64,000 nucleotides of DNA from Planctomycetota bacterium (lineage in GTDB: Bacteria; Planctomycetota; Planctomycetia; Planctomycetales; Planctomycetaceae). The DNA lies in assembly GCA_016872645.1 (NCBI GenBank), contig VGZH01000023.1:1-64000 (forward strand), read 5' to 3'. The notes under the pieces are model-generated. The model saw only the letters and a program-made list of their open reading frames with translations. It ran no database searches and was not told the DNA's origin. Of the stretch, positions 9,007 to 16,856 are shown piece by piece; the stretch's first letter is position 1, and each line of letters begins with the position of its first letter. Made by a program: the position numbers and the translations under genes.

Positions 9007-11253
9007 TCATTGCTCGTGCAGTTTGATCGTTGGCGTGGTTGATGTGACCACAATGCCGATGACATTGGCAAGCGGGAGGCCGCGCTGATGGAGTTCACTC
9101 AAGACACTGGCGGCATCCTTTTGCGGCACACCGGCCAACAGCCCTCCTGATGTTTGTGGGTCGAAGAACCACGGAGGGAGTGAGTCGGCGCTCTGAATGC
9201 GATGAGATTGTCGAGCGTTGTCGGGGTGCAGAGTGCTGAGGAGTCCGTTTTCGGCAGCCGTGACGAAGCCTCTGAAAATCGAAACCGCCGATGCATTCAA
9301 ATGGGCTGAGACGCGGCTCGCGTCGAGCATTTCCAGCAGATGACCGGCGAGGCCGAAGCCGGTGATGTCCGTGCAGGCACGAACGCCGAACTTCGCGAAG
9401 ACTTCGGCCGCCGACTTGTTCGCGATCAGCATTTGTTCGATGGCCTCGTCGAAGTGCGCGGCCGAGCATTCGCCGCGCATCCAGGCGGCCATGACGGCTC
9501 CCGTACCGATCGGTTTTGTCAGGATCAGTACATCGCCCGGGGCGAGATTGCCTTTGCGAAAGAGCTGATCCTCATCCGCGTAGCCCGTCACCGAAAAGCC
9601 GAGTGACAGATCGTGTCCCTCGGACGTGTGTCCGCCGGTCAGTACGACACCGAGTTCCTCGAACGTGCGGGTTGCTCCCGCCAGCACTTCGCGCAGTTGA
9701 GCGGCTTGAATTGGCCCGCGGGCGTAAGGCAGCGTCGCAATCGCCAGCGCGGAAAACGGCCGAGCATTCATCGCGTACAAATCGCTGACCGAATGCAGTG
9801 CGGCGATCCGGCCGAAGAGATACGGATCGTCGAGGAACGCTCGGAAGTAATCGACGGTCTGCACTTCGACGAGCTTGTCGGCGGCGATGCCGAAGGAGTC
9901 GGCTCGCACGCGATGCACGGCCGCGTCTTCGCCCGCCAGCGTCCCCAGCAGCACTCTCGGATCGTCGGGGATCTTCAAATCGCAAAGGACCGACGAGAGC
10001 ACGTCGCCACTGACCTTCGCTCCGCATCCGCCGCAACGCATCAGATGCGCGGCGGTCATGCCAGCCCGATGCACGAGCGAGGGGTTGTCCGATCCCGACC
10101 CCTCGCTGTCGCTTCGAGCTGGTTTCAAACCGAAGGTTTCCAGCCACGCGCGATCGATGCGTTCCTTCCAGCGACGCACGAGACGTCCCTTTGTCGCAAA
10201 CGATCCGTAGCTCAGGATCGCTTCGCCGTCCGACGTATTCATCAAGCACAAACAATTCCGCTGCGGACGAAACGGTGTGAGAGGTCGTTCATGCAGAAAC
10301 TCGCGTACGTTTTCGAAGAGGACTCGCCCTTGCCGTACGGCGTGAACTCCGTTCCGCGGCAGTTGAGGTTGCGGCAGAAAGCTCACGCAGTCTCCGGTGC
10401 CAAACACGGCGGCATGGCTGTGTGACTGCAAAGTATCCCGAACCAGCAAGAAACCAGAGTCATCGATGCTCAACGCACTCGTTCGGAGGAACTCTGGTGG
10501 TGCAGCCGGAGTCGCCCACAACACACCGTCGCACGCGAGTTCTTGTCCTGACGCCAACCGCAGTCGTCCGGAATTGCCGCCGAGCACGCATGCATCGAGT
10601 TGGACGTTGATGCCGGCGGCGCGCAGGCGTGTCTCCATCATGCGAGCCGCGCGATTCGGAAAGCTGGGGAGCAATCGGTGATTCGCTTGCAACAACGATA
10701 GCCGGAAGCCGGCCGACTTCGACAGTCGCCTCTGAATCGCCAATGCCAGCTCACAACCGCTCGCTCCACCACCGACCACGGCGAGATGAAACGGCCGCGG
10801 TGATTGCGTGAGCGATGTTTCGAGTTGCTCGAGCTGCCGAGTGAATTGGCCAAGCGGTCGCATCGAGAACGACCACTCACCTTTGCCCCAACCTGTTGGA
10901 GCGGCGGGAAGTGAACCCAGCCCCAACGAGAGGACATCAAACGTCATCTCCGGACGATCCGCGAATTCGATTCGTGAGTTCGCCGCATCCACTCCCGTGA
11001 CTCGCGTCGCGACGAACCGCGCATTGGCAGAACGGCAGAGCCGCACCAGATCGAGCGAGATCTCATCCCAGCGATAGTCTCCCGCGATGTACCCCGGAAC
11101 CATCGCCGAGTACGGAATCTCGGCGGCCTCAGACACGAGCGTCACGGCGACTCCCGGCCACGGCGACATTCGCCAGCGCTTCAGGAACACCAGATGCGCG
11201 TTCCCCGCGCCGACGAGCACGACATGCTTTTCGATCGGGACCGAGTTGTTCAT
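9007..11253 (-). CDS. selD: NADH-dehydrogenase-like oxidoreductase fused to selenide, water dikinase
   Basis: A 748-residue fusion. Residues 1-375 form an FAD/NAD(P)-dependent oxidoreductase: VGAGNAH at 14-20, a second dinucleotide fold GGGASG at 161-166, and an FGTGD FAD motif near 284. Residues about 400-748 are SelD, which makes selenophosphate from selenide and ATP for selenocysteine or selenouridine. The SelD active site RCGGCGAK keeps the catalytic Cys (410) and Lys (413); Cys is used, not selenocysteine. Further SelD signatures are AGEDAAV, DYFRAF and GGHTSEGHD. This fusion type is known in several bacteria, where the first half may supply reduced selenium (inference). The linker (376-396) carries a short inserted palindromic element. 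No other selenium gene is in the window. Confidence 0.93.
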   Translation of the reverse strand: MNNSVPIEKHVVLVGAGNAHLVFLKRWRMSPWPGVAVTLVSEAAEIPYSAMVPGYIAGDYRWDEISLDLVRLCRSANARFVATRVTGVDAANSRIEFADRPEMTFDVLSLGLGSLPAAPTGWGKGEWSFSMRPLGQFTRQLEQLETSLTQSPRPFHLAVVGGGASGCELALAIQRRLSKSAGFRLSLLQANHRLLPSFPNRAARMMETRLRAAGINVQLDACVLGGNSGRLRLASGQELACDGVLWATPAAPPEFLRTSALSIDDSGFLLVRDTLQSHSHAAVFGTGDCVSFLPQPQLPRNGVHAVRQGRVLFENVREFLHERPLTPFRPQRNCLCLMNTSDGEAILSYGSFATKGRLVRRWKERIDRAWLETFGLKPARSDSEGSGSDNPSLVHRAGMTAAHLMRCGGCGAKVSGDVLSSVLCDLKIPDDPRVLLGTLAGEDAAVHRVRADSFGIAADKLVEVQTVDYFRAFLDDPYLFGRIAALHSVSDLYAMNARPFSALAIATLPYARGPIQAAQLREVLAGATRTFEELGVVLTGGHTSEGHDLSLGFSVTGYADEDQLFRKGNLAPGDVLILTKPIGTGAVMAAWMRGECSAAHFDEAIEQMLIANKSAAEVFAKFGVRACTDITGFGLAGHLLEMLDASRVSAHLNASAVSIFRGFVTAAENGLLSTLHPDNARQSHRIQSADSLPPWFFDPQTSGGLLAGVPQKDAASVLSELHQRGLPLANVIGIVVTSTTPTIKLHEQ
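10063..10123. repeat. Palindromic element inside the SelD fusion gene (copy 1)
   Basis: It contains an inverted repeat (AGCGAGGGG ... CCCCTCGCT, 10077-10106) flanked by CCCGATGCACG and TTCGAGCTGGT. It matches, in the same order, a segment at 12396-12468 inside the neighbouring hydrolase gene. It falls in the linker between the two domains and stays in frame. Confidence 0.6.
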
Positions 11254-11268
11254 GAAGTCTCCGACCGT

Positions 11269-13347
11269 TTAATCAAACAGCGGTCGCCAGCGGTCGGCGA
11301 GTTTCATCAGCTCGGCGACATCTTCCGCTAACAACGTTCGCTGCTCGACGCCGCGATCAACGGCGGCTCGGTAATGCGTGCGAAAGTCCTCGAAGTCGCG
11401 ATACCGTTCGAGCAACGCCGGGCGAGGATCGCCGAGCTTCTCGCGTTCGGCCTTCGTCTTCACGAACGAGATGTAGCCTCCTTGCAGGCCGAGCATCTCA
11501 CCTTCCGCCCCGACGCTGCGGTTCCGCGTGTTCCAACTGGTGTAGGTCGCGATCGGCACGGCGATCGCCGGCAACAGCAGCGTGCCGAGTTCGTTGTTGT
11601 CGGTCCCGCACTTCGGAATGCGGACGACGTAGCTGCCGCGACTGATCGGCGGCTCAATCGTTGAACGCCGGAAGCGATAGAACTCCGGGCCGCGATCGAG
11701 ATGCTCCGGCTGTTGAATGACTTCCGGATAACGCACGCCGGGGATTCCTTGCCAACCGCTTTCGGATTCGCGCCAACCGACCAGCGTTCCATCCGCGATG
11801 CGCGGATGAGTACTCGGCGGCGGTTCCTTACCGGTGCGAACCCACTCGTCGAGTGCGGTCAGCAGCGCTCGCAACAGCGGACGATAGTCTGCCGGGTTCG
11901 TGAGGAGCTGTCCGTTTCCCGGAGCCGTACCCGCGATGCCGCTGCCGGCTCCGTGCTGCGTACCACCGAAGCAGTAGACGCGAACTTCGGGAGGCAACTT
12001 GGCGTCACGCTCGCCGCGCGGGTCTGTGTGAACCAGCGAGCCGGCGCGATGCCAATACTCGCTGCTGCTCTGAGTGTGCATGACTTTCGGCACGGTGCCG
12101 CGCGCGCGATCGCGATGCAGGATACCGTCTTCACGTCCAGTGAAGGGATCGGTCTCATCGCCGTAGGTGAACGGGAATTGGTCCGCCGGAAAAAGGTGGT
12201 TGTCGTGCTGTCCGTTGTGCCGAGTCGGCGATGCGAAGCGATGATTGAAAAAACCGAGTCCTCCCCCCGCGACGTGCGGGATCACCCCGTCGAAGACTTG
12301 TCGGTTCGACTCATCGGCGTTGAATCCGTCGTACAAAAACTGTCGCAGGCAACGCCCAGACTGCGAGACGCCAAAACCGTACGCCCGCCACAAGCTATCC
12401 CGACGCACGGGCGAGGGATTGCCTTTGTCTTCGACACGTTCAACCCTTCGCTGGCTCGTCGAGCTAGTCTCTGCAAGCCGCAGCGGATTCTTCTCGGACT
12501 TTTCGTGTTTAAAAAACGCCAGCAGATCGCGAATGCCCGCCAGGCCGAGTCCCTGCACGATCGGACCTTGGGCTTCGTAAACCACTTCGTAGATGTACCC
12601 CGGCTGCACTCCTCCGGCGACGACAAGATCGATCACGGGTAATTGCCCGCGCTCACCGTTGTCCTCGACCCAGCGTTTTTCGAATCGCCACTGTTTGCGC
12701 GGGATGGCGACTCGTGCATCCTTCTCGCGAGCACGCCACGTCAGGACCGCCTCTCGTTCACCCCGTTCGGTTGGTTCGTAGCAGCCTTGATTGGCCCACA
12801 TCGCCAGTGTGTGCCGTTCGGCCGCCGCCTCAATCACGAATTCAGCGCGGACTGTTCCGATGATGGGCTGACCGTTTTCCATTGCAACCGGAGCGTTCAG
12901 TCGCAGCCGTCCGCTTCCTGGCTGAGTCTCCGCAATCCAACCGCTCCACAAGACGACGTAGCCCTTCCGCATCAAAAATTCTTCGGCTCCCGTGTTGAAC
13001 ATCCCCAGTGCCAGCTTGTTCCCGCGATTGTTAACGTCGTACAGGATCGCTCCGTTCGCTTTACTCAAGTCCTTCGGAGCGAGCCATTCAACATCGGTTG
13101 AGAACTCAACGAGTCCGGCGTCGTTTCTCGGGGCCAACTCCAAGTCGATCACTGTTTGGTTGGCGACGTGCTTGGGATCAACCGCAAAGAAAGCCTTGCC
13201 GCGCAGCCGTTCGTATGCGCCGACTCCGTCAAAGGCTCGCCCTTCGAGATACGACTCGCGCGTTTTAATTTCAACCCGCGTGACCGCGGCATTCAAACAA
13301 GCTGGGATGAGAATGAAGACGAACACTCCACAAATTCGTCGATTCAT
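11269..13347 (-). CDS. Secreted alpha/beta hydrolase (Abhydrolase_10-like)
   Basis: A 692-residue protein that begins with a signal peptide (RRICGVFVFILIPACLNA). I chose the ATG at 13347 because GAGAGGAG lies about 9 bases upstream; the frame is open further back without a good site. The body matches the large alpha/beta hydrolase-domain family seen in planctomycetes and sphingomonads. VKIKT-type N-terminal beta segments are followed by YGFGVSQSGRCLRQFLYDGF near residue 320, where G-x-S-x-S-G holds the likely nucleophile. A hydrophilic stretch of about 35 residues (281-315) just before that motif is encoded by an inserted repeat. It ends 15 bases before the SelD fusion start, so the two are probably co-transcribed. 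The substrate is unknown. Confidence 0.75.
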   Translation of the reverse strand: MNRRICGVFVFILIPACLNAAVTRVEIKTRESYLEGRAFDGVGAYERLRGKAFFAVDPKHVANQTVIDLELAPRNDAGLVEFSTDVEWLAPKDLSKANGAILYDVNNRGNKLALGMFNTGAEEFLMRKGYVVLWSGWIAETQPGSGRLRLNAPVAMENGQPIIGTVRAEFVIEAAAERHTLAMWANQGCYEPTERGEREAVLTWRAREKDARVAIPRKQWRFEKRWVEDNGERGQLPVIDLVVAGGVQPGYIYEVVYEAQGPIVQGLGLAGIRDLLAFFKHEKSEKNPLRLAETSSTSQRRVERVEDKGNPSPVRRDSLWRAYGFGVSQSGRCLRQFLYDGFNADESNRQVFDGVIPHVAGGGLGFFNHRFASPTRHNGQHDNHLFPADQFPFTYGDETDPFTGREDGILHRDRARGTVPKVMHTQSSSEYWHRAGSLVHTDPRGERDAKLPPEVRVYCFGGTQHGAGSGIAGTAPGNGQLLTNPADYRPLLRALLTALDEWVRTGKEPPPSTHPRIADGTLVGWRESESGWQGIPGVRYPEVIQQPEHLDRGPEFYRFRRSTIEPPISRGSYVVRIPKCGTDNNELGTLLLPAIAVPIATYTSWNTRNRSVGAEGEMLGLQGGYISFVKTKAEREKLGDPRPALLERYRDFEDFRTHYRAAVDRGVEQRTLLAEDVAELMKLADRWRPLFD
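12396..12468. repeat. Palindromic element inside the hydrolase gene (copy 2)
   Basis: It shares CCCGAYGCACGRGCGAGGG and, further on, CAACCC(T)TCGCT and TCGAGCTRGT with the element at 10063-10123, in the same order and orientation. It also contains an inverted pair (GCGAGGGATT with AACCCTTCGC). It encodes part of a 35-residue hydrophilic insertion in the hydrolase. Confidence 0.55.
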
Positions 13348-13511
13348 GGCATCGGCTCCTCTCTTTGATCCATCATTGTCTCGCTTCGTTTCTTTGTTGC
13401 CTTCCGTTGAGAATCTTTTGAACAGAAGGCAACACAGAGAACGTCGGCGTTCGCGGAGTTGCGTTCGTTGATCTGCACGCAGACTCTTCAAAACGAGATT
13501 GCTGCGATGAC

Positions 13512-14456
13512 TCACCCGGCTTTACGTTTCGTCAGTTCACCGTAGACGTGTTCGATATTCTCAACTCGAGTCTTCGCATCGACTCCAGTCCAATCTTTGT
13601 AAAACGGGACATCGAGTACCTTTTTGATGTCATCGAGTGATTTGCCTTTGTCGATGGCCATCTGAACCGCCTCACGCAGTTCGACGAACCAGCGTTTTTG
13701 AGTCGCCAGCAGGTCTTTCCCCGTCATCTCGCCGTGGCCAGGGCAGACGACCTTGATCGGGAGTTCTTGGAGCTTTGTCAGCACGCCGATCCAGCTTTCG
13801 GTATTCGAGTCGCCAGCGTAGTTGAACGCTCCGTTCACACAGGCGTCGCCGGTGAAGACGATGCCATGCTTCGGCAGCCAGGCGACCGCATCACCGGCCG
13901 TGTGGGCATGGCCGAAATGCAGCAACTCGACGCGCTGTGTGCCGTCGTCGATCACCAGTTTCGTTGGGAAGTACAACGAGGCGGGAGCGTACTTGAGCCC
14001 CTCATGCCCGAACTCTTTGGGGTTATCCTTCTGTGACTGTTCGAAGCCGGCACGGCCTTTGGTCTCGAACAGGAGTTTGCTGTTTTCGGAGGCAACCGGG
14101 GAAGCTCCGATGTTGACGAAGATTGGATTACCGTCGGCGTGATCGCCGTGGTAATGCGTGTCGAAGACGTAGCGAATCGGCTTGTCGGTCGTCTTGCGAA
14201 TTTCCTTGATGACCGCCTCGGCCTGAGTCGGGAAACTGGCTTCGATGACCAGCACGAAGTCCTTGAAGATGATCCAGCCTTGATTGCTGCCGAGGAACTT
14301 CGGTTCGGTCTCCATCTTGCGGAAAAAGACTCCTGGAGCGATTTCGGATACCACGGTTTCCGTGGCCTTAAACCATCCGGAGGCCCAGCCAGAAAGACCG
14401 ATCAAAACGAAGGCGGAAAGTAGAGTCAGGCCGGCACGTCGATGTCGCTGCTGCAT
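13512..14456 (-). CDS. Secreted metallo-beta-lactamase-fold hydrolase
   Basis: A 314-residue protein. A signal peptide or N-terminal anchor covers residues about 8-27 (LTLLSAFVLIGLSGWASG). The zinc-binding motif HYHGDHADG has His101, His103, Asp105 and His106; GHAHTAGD near 196 gives a further metal His; FTGDACVNG near 215 gives the bridging Asp; and PGHGEM near 246 supplies the last His. It resembles the MBL-fold proteins annotated as quinoprotein-relay or SoxH-like hydrolases rather than true beta-lactamases. A clear ribosome binding site (AAGGAG) precedes the ATG at 14456. The next minus-strand gene is 164 bases downstream. The substrate cannot be assigned. Confidence 0.8.
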   Translation of the reverse strand: MQQRHRRAGLTLLSAFVLIGLSGWASGWFKATETVVSEIAPGVFFRKMETEPKFLGSNQGWIIFKDFVLVIEASFPTQAEAVIKEIRKTTDKPIRYVFDTHYHGDHADGNPIFVNIGASPVASENSKLLFETKGRAGFEQSQKDNPKEFGHEGLKYAPASLYFPTKLVIDDGTQRVELLHFGHAHTAGDAVAWLPKHGIVFTGDACVNGAFNYAGDSNTESWIGVLTKLQELPIKVVCPGHGEMTGKDLLATQKRWFVELREAVQMAIDKGKSLDDIKKVLDVPFYKDWTGVDAKTRVENIEHVYGELTKRKAG

Positions 14457-14649
14457 GATTTCTCCTTGATGAAAATCGCGTCACTCATGGAACCGACCTT
14501 CTAACAAAGTCTCAGTCGAACGTCGAACTCGGCACCACTTCTTGTTTGTCAGCGGTCGAAACGGTCGATTACAACTCGCTCTGTGATTGTGCCGCGACTC
14601 AGGCGGCAGTCGATTTTTCTGCGCCACATCCTTTTGCGAGGTTTTCGCG

Positions 14650-15825
14650 ATGTCTGCTCGTCCCGCTCCTGCCGGTGCTGCTCCGCCGCCACCCAATCTT
14701 AAACGCGACTCGTTTGGCGATCATCGCGAACTGGAGGTCAATAAGATCTTCCGCGCCATGGTCAAGCACAAAGCGTCTGACCTGCATATGCAGGTGGGCA
14801 AGCCGCCGACCTTCCGAATCCGTGGCTCGCTGGTGCCGCTCGACATGGAGCCGATCTCCAAAGAAAAAATGGCCGACTTGCTCATGCCCATGATGGACGA
14901 GCGGTTGACCTCCATCTACTGGAGCGAAGGTGGCTCCGACTTCTCGCACGTGGTCGAAGTGGATGGAGACAAATGGCGGTTCCGCGTGAACTTGTTCGTG
15001 CAGTTGGGACTGCCCGGCATGGTCAGCCGAAAAGTCGAACGCAACATTCCCAACTTCGAAGGCCTGTACCTGCCGCCGATCATCGAGCAACTCACGACCT
15101 ACGACCAAGGCATGGTGTTGCTCGCCGGTGTGACCGGGTCGGGCAAGTCGACGACCATCGCCTCGATGCTGGACTTGATCAACCATCGCAAGAACGTCCA
15201 CATCTTGACGATTGAAGACCCGATCGAATTCGTCTACACGCCCGACAAGGCTCTGATCAACCAGCGTGAGATCGGCATGGACGTGAAAGACTTTCACATC
15301 GCCATGAAGCACGCCGTGCGACAAGACCCGGACATCATGCTGGTGGGTGAAATGCGCGATCAAGAGTCCTTCGGCACGGCGATCCACGCCGCCGAAACCG
15401 GGCACTTGGTTTATGGCACGATCCATGCCTCCAACGCGCCCTCCACGATTGGCCGTATTCTGGATCTGTTCCCGCAAGACATGCACAAAGCTCTGCGGAG
15501 TGCGATGGCCTTCAACATGAAGGGCATTGTCGCCCAGAAACTGATCCGCACTGTCGTCGATAAGCCGGCGCGCGTGCCGATCATCGAGTTGATGCTCTTC
15601 AACGGCACCGTCCGCAAGCTGGTCTTGGAGGAGCAGGACGGCAAGCTGGCCGCCGCTATCCGCATCTGTCGAGAAGAAGGCATGCAACTGTTTAACGACT
15701 CGCTAAAGAGCTTCATCGATCGCGATTTGATCAGCCGCGCCGACGCTTTCGAAATTTCGCCCAATGTCGAAGAATTGAAGATGGCTCTCAAAGGCATCGA
15801 CGTCAAAAGCGCGGCGATTCTGTAA
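14650..15825 (+). CDS. pilT: Type IV pilus retraction ATPase PilT
   Basis: A 391-residue secretion-superfamily ATPase of the PilT subfamily. A proline-rich N-terminus (1-17) precedes KASDLHMQVGKPP (41-53), the PilT/PilU-type N-terminal domain. Walker A is GVTGSGKST (160-168), the Asp box is LTIEDPIEF (187-195), Walker B is DIMLVGEMRD (228-237), and the His box is HAAETGHLVYGTIHA (246-260). The protein powers pilus disassembly and twitching from the cytoplasmic side of the inner membrane. The start at 14650 is the first Met of the family-like sequence; an upstream in-frame start at 14587 would add 21 doubtful residues. No other pilus assembly gene is adjacent; a Flp pilin lies 36 kb away. Confidence 0.93.
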   Translation: MSARPAPAGAAPPPPNLKRDSFGDHRELEVNKIFRAMVKHKASDLHMQVGKPPTFRIRGSLVPLDMEPISKEKMADLLMPMMDERLTSIYWSEGGSDFSHVVEVDGDKWRFRVNLFVQLGLPGMVSRKVERNIPNFEGLYLPPIIEQLTTYDQGMVLLAGVTGSGKSTTIASMLDLINHRKNVHILTIEDPIEFVYTPDKALINQREIGMDVKDFHIAMKHAVRQDPDIMLVGEMRDQESFGTAIHAAETGHLVYGTIHASNAPSTIGRILDLFPQDMHKALRSAMAFNMKGIVAQKLIRTVVDKPARVPIIELMLFNGTVRKLVLEEQDGKLAAAIRICREEGMQLFNDSLKSFIDRDLISRADAFEISPNVEELKMALKGIDVKSAAIL

Positions 15826-15830
15826 GTTCA

Positions 15831-15887
15831 TAGCCCCGCCTTCAGGCGGCAGCAGGAGTCGAAACGCGCCGCTTGAAGGCAGAACTA
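15831..15887. repeat. Palindromic intergenic element after pilT
   Basis: Arms 15831-15851 and 15867-15887 are near-perfect inverted repeats built on GCCTTCAGGCGGC / GCCGCTTGAAGGC, able to form a long hairpin with a 15-base loop. It lies between the pilT stop and the next start codon at 15894. There is no T-run, so it is not a standard terminator. Confidence 0.75.
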
Positions 15888-15893
15888 CGAACC

Positions 15894-16856
15894 ATGAACA
15901 AACTCCATCGAGTTTCCATCATCGGCTTGGGCACGATGGGTCACGGTATCGCTCAGACATTTGCGATGGCGGGCTGCGACGTCACGGGTTTTGACGAAGT
16001 CCGAGCCACAGGAGAATCGTTGCACGATCGCATCCGTCAGAACCTCCAGGACTTCGTCGAAGCAGAACTGTTTCCAGTGAATCAGATCGATGCGACTCTC
16101 CGACGGATTCGAGTCTGCGAAGCACAAGCCGAGGCCGTGCGTGACGCACAATTCGTGACTGAGGCAATGCGTGAGGATTTGCCCGCCAAACAGGACCTGT
16201 TCGAGCGACTCGAATCACTTGTTGCGGATGACACAATTTTGGCGAGCAACTCTTCGACGTTCCCAATCTCGCAGTCCGGCGCACGACTGAAGCGGGCCGA
16301 ACGAGCCGTCGTCACGCATTGGTTCAATCCGCCGCACATTGTCCCGACGGTCGAAGTCGTCGGCAGTCCAAAGACGAATGAAGCGACGATTCAGGCGACT
16401 CTCGAATTGCTGCAGCGTTCCGGAAAATTGGCGATCCGCATCAATCAAGAGCTGCCGGGTTTCCTCGTCAATCGAGTGCAGATTGCCGTGATGCGCGAAG
16501 TGTGGGACTTGCTCGATCGAGGCGTCGCCTCGGTCGAGGACATTGACGCGGCGATTCAAGGGAGCATGGGCTTTCGGCTCGCGGCACTTGGCCCACTGCG
16601 GATTCACGACTTCGGCGGGCTCGATGTCCAGACGGCCGTGTATCGCAATCTCACGCCAGAGATCGCTGCTGGAACGACGGTCCCGGCAACCGTGCAACGG
16701 ATTGTCGATGGGGGAAATCACGGGTTCAAGACAGGACGCGGCTTCTACGAATATCCGCCTGCAGTCGCCGACCAGGTTCGCTCGGATCGGGATCGACGAT
16801 ATCTTTCGCTGCTCAAAATGTTTCACCAACGGAACTCTGCAAAGGACGAATCATGA
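15894..16856 (+). CDS. 3-hydroxyacyl-CoA dehydrogenase
   Basis: A 320-residue enzyme. The N-terminal Rossmann fold is IIGLGTMGHGIAQTFAMAG (residues 9-27), the NAD-binding G-x-G-x-x-G. The catalytic region contains ASNSSTFPIS near 117 and the His of VVTHWFNPPH near 140, with VEVVGSPKT after it. The C-terminal helical domain has GFLVNRVQIAVMRE near 188 and GFKTGRGFYEYP near the end. It oxidises L-3-hydroxyacyl-CoA to 3-ketoacyl-CoA in beta-oxidation or butanoate-type pathways; an L-gulonate-dehydrogenase-like role is a less likely alternative. Its TGA overlaps the next ATG (ATGA at 16853), so the downstream oxidoreductase is coupled to it. Confidence 0.85.
   Translation: MNKLHRVSIIGLGTMGHGIAQTFAMAGCDVTGFDEVRATGESLHDRIRQNLQDFVEAELFPVNQIDATLRRIRVCEAQAEAVRDAQFVTEAMREDLPAKQDLFERLESLVADDTILASNSSTFPISQSGARLKRAERAVVTHWFNPPHIVPTVEVVGSPKTNEATIQATLELLQRSGKLAIRINQELPGFLVNRVQIAVMREVWDLLDRGVASVEDIDAAIQGSMGFRLAALGPLRIHDFGGLDVQTAVYRNLTPEIAAGTTVPATVQRIVDGGNHGFKTGRGFYEYPPAVADQVRSDRDRRYLSLLKMFHQRNSAKDES

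Noticed and set aside
9007-11253. Possible selenocysteine codon in the SelD part
   Set aside because: The catalytic position reads Cys (410) and the frame has no internal TGA, so no recoding is needed.
11701-12642. A 310-codon open frame antisense to the exported hydrolase
   Set aside because: No family motif was seen. It overlaps the repeat insertion and the nucleophile region of the real gene.
14599-15687. A long open frame antisense to pilT
   Set aside because: It lies wholly within pilT, has no signature of a known family and the composition of a high-GC shadow frame. pilT itself has every family motif.
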